Source: Candidatus Peribacteria bacterium (GTDB taxonomy: Bacteria > Patescibacteriota > Gracilibacteria > UBA1369 > UBA12463). From it: a DNA stretch of 39,787 nt. The first letter of the stretch is position 1; each line of letters begins with the position of its first letter. The stretch lies in the NCBI GenBank assembly GCA_943355055.1, contig CALREA010000007.1:1-39787 (forward strand), written 5' to 3'. Shown in pieces: positions 24,327 through 31,579 of the stretch. The notes below the pieces were generated by a model, which saw nothing but the letters and a program-made list of their open reading frames with translations, did not search any database and was not told the DNA's origin. Both the position numbers and the translations under genes were made by a program.

Positions 24327-24386
24327 CTTAAAAACAGGCATTTTTAAAGCTGGAAATTTCGGCGCCGAAATTCTTGAATACAACAG
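24327..24386 (+). repeat. Dispersed palindromic repeat, copy 1
   Basis: A 60-bp stretch aligning without gaps to 33947-34006 at 50 of 60 positions. The centre is GAAATTTCGGCGCCGAAATTC, given here in two parts: GAAATTTCGG then CGCCGAAATTC, a near-perfect palindrome. A partial inverted relative (TTTTAGCTTTAAAAATG) lies inside the MITE-like element at 24175-24192. It sits just beyond the dgt stop. Confidence 0.65.
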
Positions 24387-24408
24387 AGAAAATACAAAAG
24401 TCAAAAAA

Positions 24409-25542
24409 TTAAAGATTTTTCAATTCCCGTTCCGCAAATGAATCCGTCATACCGGCAATATAATCTTTGATAACCACCTCAACTTGCGCTCCACTGGTGA
24501 GCATTTGTTGAAAATGTTCAGGAAGTTTTTCAGGATGGTCCACATATGAATGAAACAATTTCGTAATAATTTCCTGGCCATATTTACTCTGAGCCAAAAC
24601 TTTTTCACTAAAATAATAATGTGAACTGAGGAATTCACGCAGCACATCGAGGTCGCGTCGCATGTCATCAGAAAACTGCACCAGAATGCCATCATACGCC
24701 CTCACATCCGCAAGACTTTTAACGGAATATTGCACCAAATTTTTTTCTGTCTGCATTAAAACATCTTCGACGAGGGAGTGCATCAGAGCACTCGAAAGTC
24801 TCACACGAACAATATCTCCATGAATGTCATCGCCATATTTCGCTCGCATCCGCGTCGAAGCCCTCGCCACCAACGGAATGTTCACCACCTCTTCGTACGT
24901 GAACATATCTGCCCGGAGTCCATCATCCAAATCATGGCTCATATAGGCGATTTCATCCCCGAGATCGACGACCTGTGCCTCCAAGTGGGCCGACTGTTTG
25001 AAGACCATTTTTGGCCGATCAAACGGCGAGCGGTGCTTCAATAAGCCATCCAAAACCTCTTTGGTTAAATTTAATCCATCAAATTTCGGATACATTCGCT
25101 CCAAGGATTCCACGATGCGTAAACTCTGCTCGTTGTGCTCGAAGTGTGATCCAAACTCTTTCATGCACGCACTCAGTGCCGCCTCTCCGGCGTGTCCAAA
25201 CGGTGTATGACCCAAATCATGTGCCAACGCAATGGCCTCGCACAGGTCTTCATTCAGGCCCAAGCCACGCGCAATCCCCTTGCTCACCTGACTGCACTCC
25301 ACCGAGTGCGACATGCGATTTCGATAGTGGTCCCCCTCGTACGCCACAAAAACCTGCGTCTTCTCCATCAGTCTTCGAAACGCCTTGCTATGAATAATCC
25401 TATCTCGATCTCGCTGAAAACACGTCCGAAAATTATTCTCGCTATCCTCGAAAACTCTCCCAGCCGTCTCCCCACTCTTCACCGCATACGGCGCGAGCGT
25501 CTCATTTTCCCTCTTCTGAATCATGGCACGAGTGAATAACAT
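24409..25542 (-). CDS. dgt: Deoxyguanosinetriphosphate triphosphohydrolase-like HD protein
   Basis: 377 residues. Hydrolyses dNTPs to nucleoside and tripolyphosphate. HD-domain residues: FRRLMEKTQVF, RNRMSHSVECSQVSKGIA (H), AIALAHDLGHTPFGHAGE (HD pair) and LGDEIAYMSHDLDDGL (D). The lineage with HNEQSLRIVESLE is the long dGTPase type. Start taken at ATG 25542, because an extended -10 TGCTATAAT ends 6 nt before it; ATG 25524 is an alternative. With NrdR nearby it may contribute to dNTP pool control. Confidence 0.9.
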   Translation of the reverse strand: MLFTRAMIQKRENETLAPYAVKSGETAGRVFEDSENNFRTCFQRDRDRIIHSKAFRRLMEKTQVFVAYEGDHYRNRMSHSVECSQVSKGIARGLGLNEDLCEAIALAHDLGHTPFGHAGEAALSACMKEFGSHFEHNEQSLRIVESLERMYPKFDGLNLTKEVLDGLLKHRSPFDRPKMVFKQSAHLEAQVVDLGDEIAYMSHDLDDGLRADMFTYEEVVNIPLVARASTRMRAKYGDDIHGDIVRVRLSSALMHSLVEDVLMQTEKNLVQYSVKSLADVRAYDGILVQFSDDMRRDLDVLREFLSSHYYFSEKVLAQSKYGQEIITKLFHSYVDHPEKLPEHFQQMLTSGAQVEVVIKDYIAGMTDSFAERELKNL

Positions 25543-25548
25543 GGCTGA

Positions 25549-25554
25549 ATTATA
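25549..25554 (-). promoter_or_regulatory. Extended -10 box of dgt (leaderless type)
   Basis: Minus strand TATAAT preceded by TGC (TGnTATAAT), 6 nt before ATG 25542. No -35 needed or seen. Confidence 0.55.
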
Positions 25555-25578
25555 GCATATTTTGACGCAAAGCTAATA

Positions 25579-25607
25579 TTGCCAAAAGTTCAAACTTCTG
25601 ATACAAT
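25579..25607 (+). promoter_or_regulatory. Promoter of second toxin-antitoxin pair
   Basis: TTGCCA (25579-25584), 17-nt spacer, TACAAT (25602-25607). The spacer holds a small palindrome AAGTTcaAACTT. About 30 nt to ATG 25637. Confidence 0.5.
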
Positions 25608-25636
25608 TATCATACAAATTTCTATTCAAACTTTAT

Positions 25637-25882
25637 ATGACCAAAACCATCTCCAAAAAGGAGCTCTATCGCAATCTCAAAGATGTAAGTGACGATGTAA
25701 TTCAAAACGGCACAACCTATACGGTCATTCAGTATTCCAAGCCTGCATTTCAGATTACGCCTTTAGATATAATGCCAAAGAAAAAATATCAAAAAACTGA
25801 TATTGAAAGGTTTATCATTCATGAAAAAAGCTCCAAGAAAACAAATCTTTCTACAACCTATAAACAATATCTCTACTCCTAA
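25637..25882 (+). CDS. Type II antitoxin, Phd/YefM-like
   Basis: 81 residues. The N-terminal half (MTKTISKKELYRNLKDVSDDVIQNGTTYTVIQYSKPAFQITPLD) has the Phd/YefM pattern of a strand-helix followed by 'g..y.v...skPa..i.p'. The C-terminal half (KKKYQKTDIERFI ... KKTNLSTTYKQYLY) is the probable toxin-binding tail. Its stop overlaps the toxin start by one base (TAATG). The same tail recurs in the small gene at 26278. Confidence 0.8.
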   Translation: MTKTISKKELYRNLKDVSDDVIQNGTTYTVIQYSKPAFQITPLDIMPKKKYQKTDIERFIIHEKSSKKTNLSTTYKQYLYS

Positions 25883-26259
25883 TGGTTATCCTCGATAGTT
25901 CGGTTGTAATTGCCATTTTCAAAGATAGCGATGTGCATCATGAAAAGGCAAAAGAAATATTTTACCGAGAAGATGATCTCGTGATACCGAGTTGCGCATT
26001 AATAGAGATACTAAGTATATTGAAAATGAGAAAAGGTTTAGAAGCGGTGCAAAAATGCACTGAATTTCTCTATAACGCGAAAAATATTGATATATATGAA
26101 ATTAGCAATGAGCTTGTTGATGAGGCGATTGCATTTTATGTAAAACATAATAATAATCTCTCATGCACTGATACGCTCCTTCTCGCGCTAAGCCAAAAAA
26201 CAAAAATTCCACTTATTACATTTGATAAAGAGCTCGAAAAAATAGCCGCTAAGATGTAA
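25882..26259 (+). CDS. PIN-domain toxin (VapC-like ribonuclease)
   Basis: 125 residues, a normal PIN toxin length. Acidic catalytic residues: VILDSSVVIAIF (D5), SCALIEILSIL (E), LSCTDTLLLALSQ (D) and LITFDKELEK (D). PIN toxins are Mg-dependent RNases, commonly cutting tRNA. Paired with a Phd-like rather than a VapB AbrB/RHH antitoxin, a known mixed arrangement. AT-rich. Confidence 0.88.
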   Translation: MVILDSSVVIAIFKDSDVHHEKAKEIFYREDDLVIPSCALIEILSILKMRKGLEAVQKCTEFLYNAKNIDIYEISNELVDEAIAFYVKHNNNLSCTDTLLLALSQKTKIPLITFDKELEKIAAKM

Positions 26260-26265
26260 AAATAC

Positions 26266-26271
26266 TATAAT
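26266..26271 (+). promoter_or_regulatory. -10 box (leaderless type)
   Basis: TATAAT 6 nt before ATG 26278, overlapping the end of the PIN toxin transcription unit. No clear -35. Confidence 0.45.
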
Positions 26272-26277
26272 GCATTT

Positions 26278-26427
26278 ATGAGAAATAAAGACGTTCCGGA
26301 AAAGAAATACAGCAGAAAAGATGGTGAAAAATTTATGTTCACAGGGCGAGATTCACCCCTAAGAGATCTCTCAACAACCTATAAAGATTGCCTGTGCGGG
26401 GATAAGTCGAAATGGGGAAAGAATTAA
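26278..26427 (+). CDS. Free-standing antitoxin C-terminal tail (mini-antitoxin)
   Basis: 49 residues: MRNKDVPEKKYSRKDGEKFM onward, including DLSTTYKDCL. It aligns with the C-terminal half of the antitoxin at 25637: PKKKYQKTDIERFI with PEKKYSRKDGEKFM, then NLSTTYKQYLY with DLSTTYKDCLC. The DNA-binding half is absent, so it would keep the toxin-binding part only. It starts 6 nt after a TATAAT box and follows the toxin by 18 nt. It could be a functional toxin-neutralising or decoy peptide, or a remnant of a second antitoxin; the intact frame and own -10 box favour expression. Confidence 0.55.
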   Translation: MRNKDVPEKKYSRKDGEKFMFTGRDSPLRDLSTTYKDCLCGDKSKWGKN

Positions 26428-26500
26428 AAAATATTCAAAAAATATCACAAACAGATTCAGCTTTGTGCCCGGGCACAGATTTTGATTACAAAAATTGAGC

Positions 26501-27460
26501 ATGTCAAAAACTTCTCTTTCCACCCTCATCCAAAACTTCCTCGATCACTGCGAGGTGGGGAAAAATCAGTCACCGCGAACTTTGCAAAATTATCATCACT
26601 ATCTTTCTCGCTTCCAGAAATGGGCCGGAGATATTTCGCCGAAAAATATCACGCTCGATTCCGTTCAAAAATATCGCCTTCACCTCAATCGTCTGGAAGA
26701 AAATGGAAACAAAAAACGGATACATGCCTCCGCCGAGGGCTCCGGCACGCTCGGCATAAAAACCCAAAACTATCACATTATCGCCCTACGAGCCTTCCTC
26801 AAATATCTGGCAAAAAATGACATCGAATCGCTCTCCGCGGAAAAAATTGAACTTTCGAAAATCCCCGCCCGCACCGTGGAATATCTCACTCGCGAAGAGT
26901 TAGAGAGAATGTTCGAACAGCCTGACACGTCCAATATCAAAGGCCTGCGCGACCTCGCCATTATGGAGACATTATACTCGACCGGACTTCGCGTTTCCGA
27001 ACTTGCCAACCTCAACCGCGCACAGGTCGATCTCGATCGACGTGAGTTTATGGTCAGGGGAAAGGGCAGAAAACCACGCATCGTCTTCCTCTCAACTCGC
27101 GCGGTCGAGCGCCTTCGTGAATATTTTTCCGCACGAACCGACAACTTCGAACCGGTATTTCTCAATCACGGAAGAGGAAAGGCCGGCACCATAGAAGACA
27201 TCACCCTTTCCGAAAAACACCGCCTCACCACGGTCTCCATCGAAAACATCGTCCGTACGACCGCTCTCCACGCCGGCATTATCAAGCGCGTAACCCCCCA
27301 CATTCTCCGCCACTCCTTCGCCACCGAACTCCTCATTAACGGCGCCGACATCCGCTCCGTTCAAGAAATGCTCGGCCACGCCTCCATCACCACCACGCAA
27401 ATTTATACACACATTACGAATCAGAGACTCCACGAGGTGCATGAGAAGTTTCATAAGTGA
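26501..27460 (+). CDS. xerC: Tyrosine recombinase XerC/XerD
   Basis: 319 residues from ATG 26501. The N-terminal SAM-like core-binding domain (LIQNFLDHCEVGKNQSPRTLQNYHHYL) precedes the catalytic domain: Arg in YSTGLRVSELANL, Lys in MVRGKGRKPRIV, HILRHSFATELL (H-x-x-R), the following GHASITTTQIYTH (H and nucleophilic Tyr). It resolves chromosome dimers at dif. Length is typical. A single Xer, as in XerH/XerS systems, is possible but cannot be judged from this window. A 14-bp palindrome TGTGCCCGGGCACA (26464-26477) lies upstream. Confidence 0.92.
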   Translation: MSKTSLSTLIQNFLDHCEVGKNQSPRTLQNYHHYLSRFQKWAGDISPKNITLDSVQKYRLHLNRLEENGNKKRIHASAEGSGTLGIKTQNYHIIALRAFLKYLAKNDIESLSAEKIELSKIPARTVEYLTREELERMFEQPDTSNIKGLRDLAIMETLYSTGLRVSELANLNRAQVDLDRREFMVRGKGRKPRIVFLSTRAVERLREYFSARTDNFEPVFLNHGRGKAGTIEDITLSEKHRLTTVSIENIVRTTALHAGIIKRVTPHILRHSFATELLINGADIRSVQEMLGHASITTTQIYTHITNQRLHEVHEKFHK

Positions 27461-27479
27461 CACCGGGAGCAAAGCGGCG

Positions 27480-27523
27480 CTCCAGCAGGCGGCTCAGTAG
27501 AGTTGTCCCTCGGGGGAGGTGTC
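27480..27523 (-). repeat. Short GC-rich dispersed repeat, third copy
   Basis: On the minus strand this reads ACACCTCCCCCGAGGG ... ACTCTACTGAGCCGCC ... TGCTGGAG, matching the tandem copies at 11125-11207. It fills the gap between xerC and ftsE. Confidence 0.6.
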
Positions 27524-27568
27524 GATTGCGCTTCCGTTTTCTTACTCATTTAGATATACTACCCCCGT

Positions 27569-28246
27569 ATGATCAAATTCGTAAGAGTTGGTAAAAGAAT
27601 CGGTGACAACGCAATCCTGGATAACGTCTCTCTCGAGATAGAGGGCCAGGAGTTTGTATCGCTGATCGGGCCTTCAGGAGCCGGAAAATCGACATTACTC
27701 CATTTGATTATCGGGGCTGATCGAGTCAGTTCCGGCCTACTCTACGTGGATAATTACGATCTTTCGAATATGAGCGAAAAAGATTTGGCTCTGTTGCGAA
27801 GAAAAATTGGAATGGTATTTCAGGATTACAAACTGCTCGCGGCGAAGACGGTATACGAGAATGTGGCGTTCGCGCTCGAGGTCTGCGAGTATGATGAGAA
27901 TTTTATCAAAGCCCGTACGAACGAGGTACTCAAACTCGTAAATATGTACAACCAACGCAACAGCTTCCCCCATCAACTTTCCGGCGGAGAGAAGCAAAAA
28001 GTCGCCCTCGCGCGCGCCCTCGCCGGCAATCCTCCCCTGCTCATCGCCGACGAACCTACGGGAAATCTCGATCCCCAAGCGACGGAGGAACTCATAGAAC
28101 TTTTTCAAAAAATAAACAAAATGGGTACCACGGTTATTCTCGCCACCCATAACGAAAAAATCGTCAACACCGTCAAGCGTCGCGTTATCGAACTCCGTGA
28201 GGGCAGAATTATCCGCGACAAACTCGCGTCAGGCTACAAAGATTAA
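27569..28246 (+). CDS. ftsE: Cell-division ATP-binding protein FtsE
   Basis: 225 residues. ABC ATPase with Walker A GPSGAGKST, Q-loop MVFQDYKLL, signature LSGGEKQKVALARAL, Walker B PLLIADEPTGNLD and switch LATHNEK. The RxxIGMVFQDYKLL and 'TVYENVAFALEV' stretches are characteristic of FtsE. FtsEX activates peptidoglycan hydrolases at the septum. No ftsX follows; the next gene is convergent. A TATACT box (27555-27560) lies 8 nt before the ATG. Confidence 0.9.
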   Translation: MIKFVRVGKRIGDNAILDNVSLEIEGQEFVSLIGPSGAGKSTLLHLIIGADRVSSGLLYVDNYDLSNMSEKDLALLRRKIGMVFQDYKLLAAKTVYENVAFALEVCEYDENFIKARTNEVLKLVNMYNQRNSFPHQLSGGEKQKVALARALAGNPPLLIADEPTGNLDPQATEELIELFQKINKMGTTVILATHNEKIVNTVKRRVIELREGRIIRDKLASGYKD

Positions 28247-28290
28247 ATAAATTTCATCCGGCGGAAGATAGCGGGGAATTTTATTCATAA

Positions 28291-29406
28291 TTACAGCGTA
28301 AATTCTTCTCCGCTCAGTACGACATCCAGTGGCCTGACGACCACCTCTCTTTTCTCCGATGCCTCTACGTTTCCGGCAACCACGGCCTTCAGGCCGCATT
28401 TCTTCGCGATTTCTACAACTCTTTCTCCGTCCTCTTTTGTCTTCACGAACACCGCCAACCCCACGCCATAATTAAACACGGAAATCATATCTTTTTTTGA
28501 CATGTTCATTTCTTTTTCAACAAATTCAAACACGCTCGGCACCTCCAGCATCGTTTCAATAACATATCGCAGCATCTTCTTCGATCGCATTAATTTCTGC
28601 CATCCATGGCCCGAAACAGGCTCTAAATTCGTCACACTCACGCCAGCCTCCATCAAATCCTGCACCAGTTTGGTATACAGAATCGTTGACGCATTAATCG
28701 CATCGAAATACTGACGGCCATCGCTTAATTTCGTTCTATATCCATCAGGCAATTTGCCCGCCAACTGTCTTAATGTCGTGAATCCATTATCGTGCGGACC
28801 TGAACTTTCTATGAAAACAATCGTATCACCCGCTCCGAGTTCCATTCCATCAATAGGTTTTTTACCGGCAGGTACAAGCCCAAAAAGCGCACCCGCGATA
28901 TCCAATTTTCCTTCGATAATTTTCCCTTTGAGCTGTGGTGTCTCACCGGAGAAATACACGCATCCGACCTGTCTGCATCCTTCCACGAACCCATCCAGAA
29001 AACCTTTCATAAATAATTCATTGAACACCAGTTCCGGTGTACTCGATGGTAGATAGAGTGAAATTAATACCGTCTGCATGCCCGTAGCAGCCGCGTCATT
29101 CGTCATGACTGCTACCGTTTTGATTCCAATATTGTACCAAAATTTCGTAGCTTCTTCGTCGGTCAAATCTTCAGGCCTCGCATCATCACTCGTCCCAAGT
29201 CCCTCCGGCAAAAGCGTAATCTGCAAATCAGTCGCACCGCTCGCGATGAACGGTCTCAAATCCAGCGAAAAAACATTGGCACTCGCGCCGAATCCCGATG
29301 GTGGAATAAACCCATACTTTTCGGCAAACCGTGCCGTTTTCTTCCCCGCTTCGATGAATGCCCTCTTGGCTTTATCCAGCGCACTATAATTCACATGGTC
29401 GAACAT
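28291..29406 (-). CDS. purM: PurM-like phosphoribosylformylglycinamidine cyclo-ligase
   Basis: 371 residues from ATG 29406 (MFDHVNYSALDKAKRAF), selected because TATAGT ends 6 nt upstream. PurM/AIR-synthase family: ATP-dependent ring closure in purine synthesis. Key stretches: GTSDDA (in place of GTDGVGTK), WYNIGIKTVAVMTNDAAATGM, GCRQVGCVYFSGETPQL (PurM GGETAEMP region), LDIAGALFGLV, ESSGPHDNGFTTLRQL and EPVSGHGWQKLM. The sequence is clearly diverged from standard PurM, so a related member of the superfamily is possible. No other purine gene lies nearby. Confidence 0.75.
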   Translation of the reverse strand: MFDHVNYSALDKAKRAFIEAGKKTARFAEKYGFIPPSGFGASANVFSLDLRPFIASGATDLQITLLPEGLGTSDDARPEDLTDEEATKFWYNIGIKTVAVMTNDAAATGMQTVLISLYLPSSTPELVFNELFMKGFLDGFVEGCRQVGCVYFSGETPQLKGKIIEGKLDIAGALFGLVPAGKKPIDGMELGAGDTIVFIESSGPHDNGFTTLRQLAGKLPDGYRTKLSDGRQYFDAINASTILYTKLVQDLMEAGVSVTNLEPVSGHGWQKLMRSKKMLRYVIETMLEVPSVFEFVEKEMNMSKKDMISVFNYGVGLAVFVKTKEDGERVVEIAKKCGLKAVVAGNVEASEKREVVVRPLDVVLSGEEFTL

Positions 29407-29412
29407 GGCTCT

Positions 29413-29418
29413 ACTATA
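29413..29418 (-). promoter_or_regulatory. -10 box of purM-like gene (leaderless type)
   Basis: Minus strand TATAGT, 6 nt before ATG 29406. Confidence 0.5.
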
Positions 29419-29522
29419 CCATGAATAGAGGTAAAACAAAAAATAATTCAAAGAAATGTCAGAGAAATGTTAGATCGGCGTGCTACGGTTACAACACGAA
29501 AATTATATAAAACACCACAACT

Positions 29523-30698
29523 ATGACATTGCTTAGCCCTGAACTCCTCATCGAATCCATGTATTTTCACGCTTGGGCTACCGCCTCGCTGTCTAATTTG
29601 AGTCTCCTCAAGAATCTTCATGAACGTTTCGAATCATATGAATATGCATGGAAGCATGCTACGAATCAGCTTCTATCCACACTCTCTCCCGAAATCGATA
29701 TTACCGGCCGAAAACCCTCGATCGATCCGAAAAAGGAGTGGGAAAAGCTGGAAGAATCGACTATACGCCTGATAGTACTTCAGCATCCCGACTACCCCGA
29801 GCTCCTAAAACAGCTGCCACATCCGCCGCTTGGCATATATGTACAGGGAAGATTATGTGGAAATTCCCTTCACAATTCGCTCCTGCCCCTCACCGAAATA
29901 CTCTCCGATTACGTTCCCCTCAGCGTCGTTGGCACACGGAGACCCTCTCCCTACGGCATCATTCAGACACAAAAGATTATTCAGGCTCTCGCGCAGACCA
30001 AAACACTTATCATCAGCGGACTCGCCCACGGTATCGATACGGTCGCCCACGAGACGGCACTTCTGGAAAATCTTCCCACATGGGCGGTGATCGGCCATGG
30101 GCACAAAAAATTTTCGTATGCTCGTTTACCGCTGGTGAAACTCATTCTCGAATCAAATCTCGGCTGTATTATTTCCGAATACTCACCCGATACCCCCGCG
30201 CTCAACTATCATTTTCCTCAACGAAATCAAATCATCGCCGGTCTTTCCGGTCACACGCTTGTCACCGAGGCGCCAGCCCGTTCCGGCGCTCTGATAACGG
30301 CGCGCAGCGCCTTCGAAGCAAACCGCGAAGTTTTCGCCCTGACGGCGGATATTGATCGCGATGATTGTGCCGGGAATCTCTACTTGATCGAAAGCCAGAC
30401 CGCTACGCCCATCACTTCCTATACCCAACTCCCGGGAGTGCTTCATGGAGTAACGAATAGCCTGATGCAGGACTCATTATTTCCGGCAAAACATACTTCA
30501 AGAAAGCCCGCTAAACTCGACGATCCTCAGCTGCAAAGCATTATCGACACGCTGACGTACAAGTATGCCACACCCGTTTCTCAACTTTTTGATTCATGCA
30601 ACATCCCTAATATCGGCCTGCTCTTTCAAAAATTATCCGAACTCGAAATCGAAGGTTTGATCGAGCAAATCCCAGGCGGATACAGATTGATACGCTAA
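29523..30698 (+). CDS. dprA: DNA processing protein DprA/Smf
   Basis: 391 residues. Loads RecA on incoming single-stranded DNA during natural transformation. The Rossmann core shows SVVGTRRPSPYG, ISGLAHGIDTVAHETAL, SEYSPDTPALNYHFPQRNQIIAGLSGHTLVTEAPARSGALITARSA and NREVFALTAD, all DprA hallmarks. N-terminal SAM-like region (residues 1-100) and a C-terminal winged-helix-like end (LFQKLSELEIEGLIEQIPGGY). With the pilus genes at both window edges it fits DNA uptake. The 3' end overlaps lspA by 4 nt, tail to tail. Confidence 0.93.
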   Translation: MTLLSPELLIESMYFHAWATASLSNLSLLKNLHERFESYEYAWKHATNQLLSTLSPEIDITGRKPSIDPKKEWEKLEESTIRLIVLQHPDYPELLKQLPHPPLGIYVQGRLCGNSLHNSLLPLTEILSDYVPLSVVGTRRPSPYGIIQTQKIIQALAQTKTLIISGLAHGIDTVAHETALLENLPTWAVIGHGHKKFSYARLPLVKLILESNLGCIISEYSPDTPALNYHFPQRNQIIAGLSGHTLVTEAPARSGALITARSAFEANREVFALTADIDRDDCAGNLYLIESQTATPITSYTQLPGVLHGVTNSLMQDSLFPAKHTSRKPAKLDDPQLQSIIDTLTYKYATPVSQLFDSCNIPNIGLLFQKLSELEIEGLIEQIPGGYRLIR

Positions 30699-31153
30699 CT
30701 TCCATTCCGCACAGTTTTCCACCCGACAAATAACACCATTATGCCGCAGCTGATAGCGATATCCGCAACATTGAAAACCGGAAATGATGATACAGCAATG
30801 AAATCAACAACATAGCCGAGTCGAAGGCGATCAAGCATATTTCCGAGGGCTCCGGCGAGAATCAGGGAGATGGAGATGAGGGCGAGAGGATGGTGAAAAT
30901 CAATTTCCTTTCGTAACGCGCGCAGGCCCATGAGAATTATAATCGGAATGAGAAAAATGATAACAACGTGAGGAAGTGGAATGCTCAGAGCGATGCCGGT
31001 ATTACGATGAACGATGATGCGGAAAAAATCGCCGACAACACGAAGAGGCACAAAACTCTCGGATGCAACAAAAAGCTTAGTCATTTGATCAACGACGAGA
31101 ACAACAAAAAATAGCAACGAAAAATAGAGGTGCCGAATGGTTATATGCTTCAT
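30695..31153 (-). CDS. lspA: Lipoprotein signal peptidase LspA
   Basis: 152 residues with four membrane segments. Cleaves prolipoproteins before the lipidated Cys, as needed for the lipoprotein at 1979. Catalytic Asp motifs: AGALGNMLDRLRLGYVVDF and FNVADIAIS; also VVDQMTK and HRNTGIALSI. Start at 31153 overlaps the upstream stop in an ATGA junction, suggesting coupled translation. Confidence 0.93.
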   Translation of the reverse strand: MKHITIRHLYFSLLFFVVLVVDQMTKLFVASESFVPLRVVGDFFRIIVHRNTGIALSIPLPHVVIIFLIPIIILMGLRALRKEIDFHHPLALISISLILAGALGNMLDRLRLGYVVDFIAVSSFPVFNVADIAISCGIMVLFVGWKTVRNGS

Positions 31154-31461
31154 GGTAGGTCTTGTTTTACCGCCATATCACGACAGCGGGCGATAATAGT
31201 TTGCACAGTGCTCGATGAAACGCTCGGCGAATGAAGTTCCGATTCGACACACTTGAGAGTGGCTTCACGGCTTTTTGAACCAGCCTCCTCGACTTTAGCG
31301 CTGGCGTATACGCCACCCGCAATAACCGCCGTGGCAGCACCAATCAGCATACCCATGCCATAAGCCGCGCCAATACGATTAATTCTTTTTTCTCCAATAG
31401 TGATATCATCATCACGATTCGTCGTATTCAAACCTACCGCAAAGTTTCTTATATGTTCCAT
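31150..31461 (-). CDS. Hypothetical membrane-associated protein upstream of lspA
   Basis: About 103 residues if started at ATG 31461 (MEHIRNFAVG); ATG 31470 is also in frame. One hydrophobic Gly/Ala-rich segment (AAYGMGMLIGAATAVIAGGVYA) with a charged cytoplasmic N-terminus and a soluble Ser/Glu-rich C-terminal part with two Cys. No family recognised. It overlaps lspA by 4 nt and should be co-translated. Confidence 0.6.
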   Translation of the reverse strand: MEHIRNFAVGLNTTNRDDDITIGEKRINRIGAAYGMGMLIGAATAVIAGGVYASAKVEEAGSKSREATLKCVESELHSPSVSSSTVQTIIARCRDMAVKQDLP

Positions 31462-31579
31462 AGCGTGCATGTTTATGAATTATGTCTAGATATTACGCAT
31501 TTCTTCGGCCTATACAAGTTTTTTTCAAGCGCATTTCGTGTTGATGATGCATGGGTGCGCATTGTACCATAGCAGTTAC

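Noticed and set aside
26464-26477. TGTGCCCGGGCACA palindrome as a terminator
   Set aside because: There is no loop and no U-run; kept only as a note with the xerC entry.
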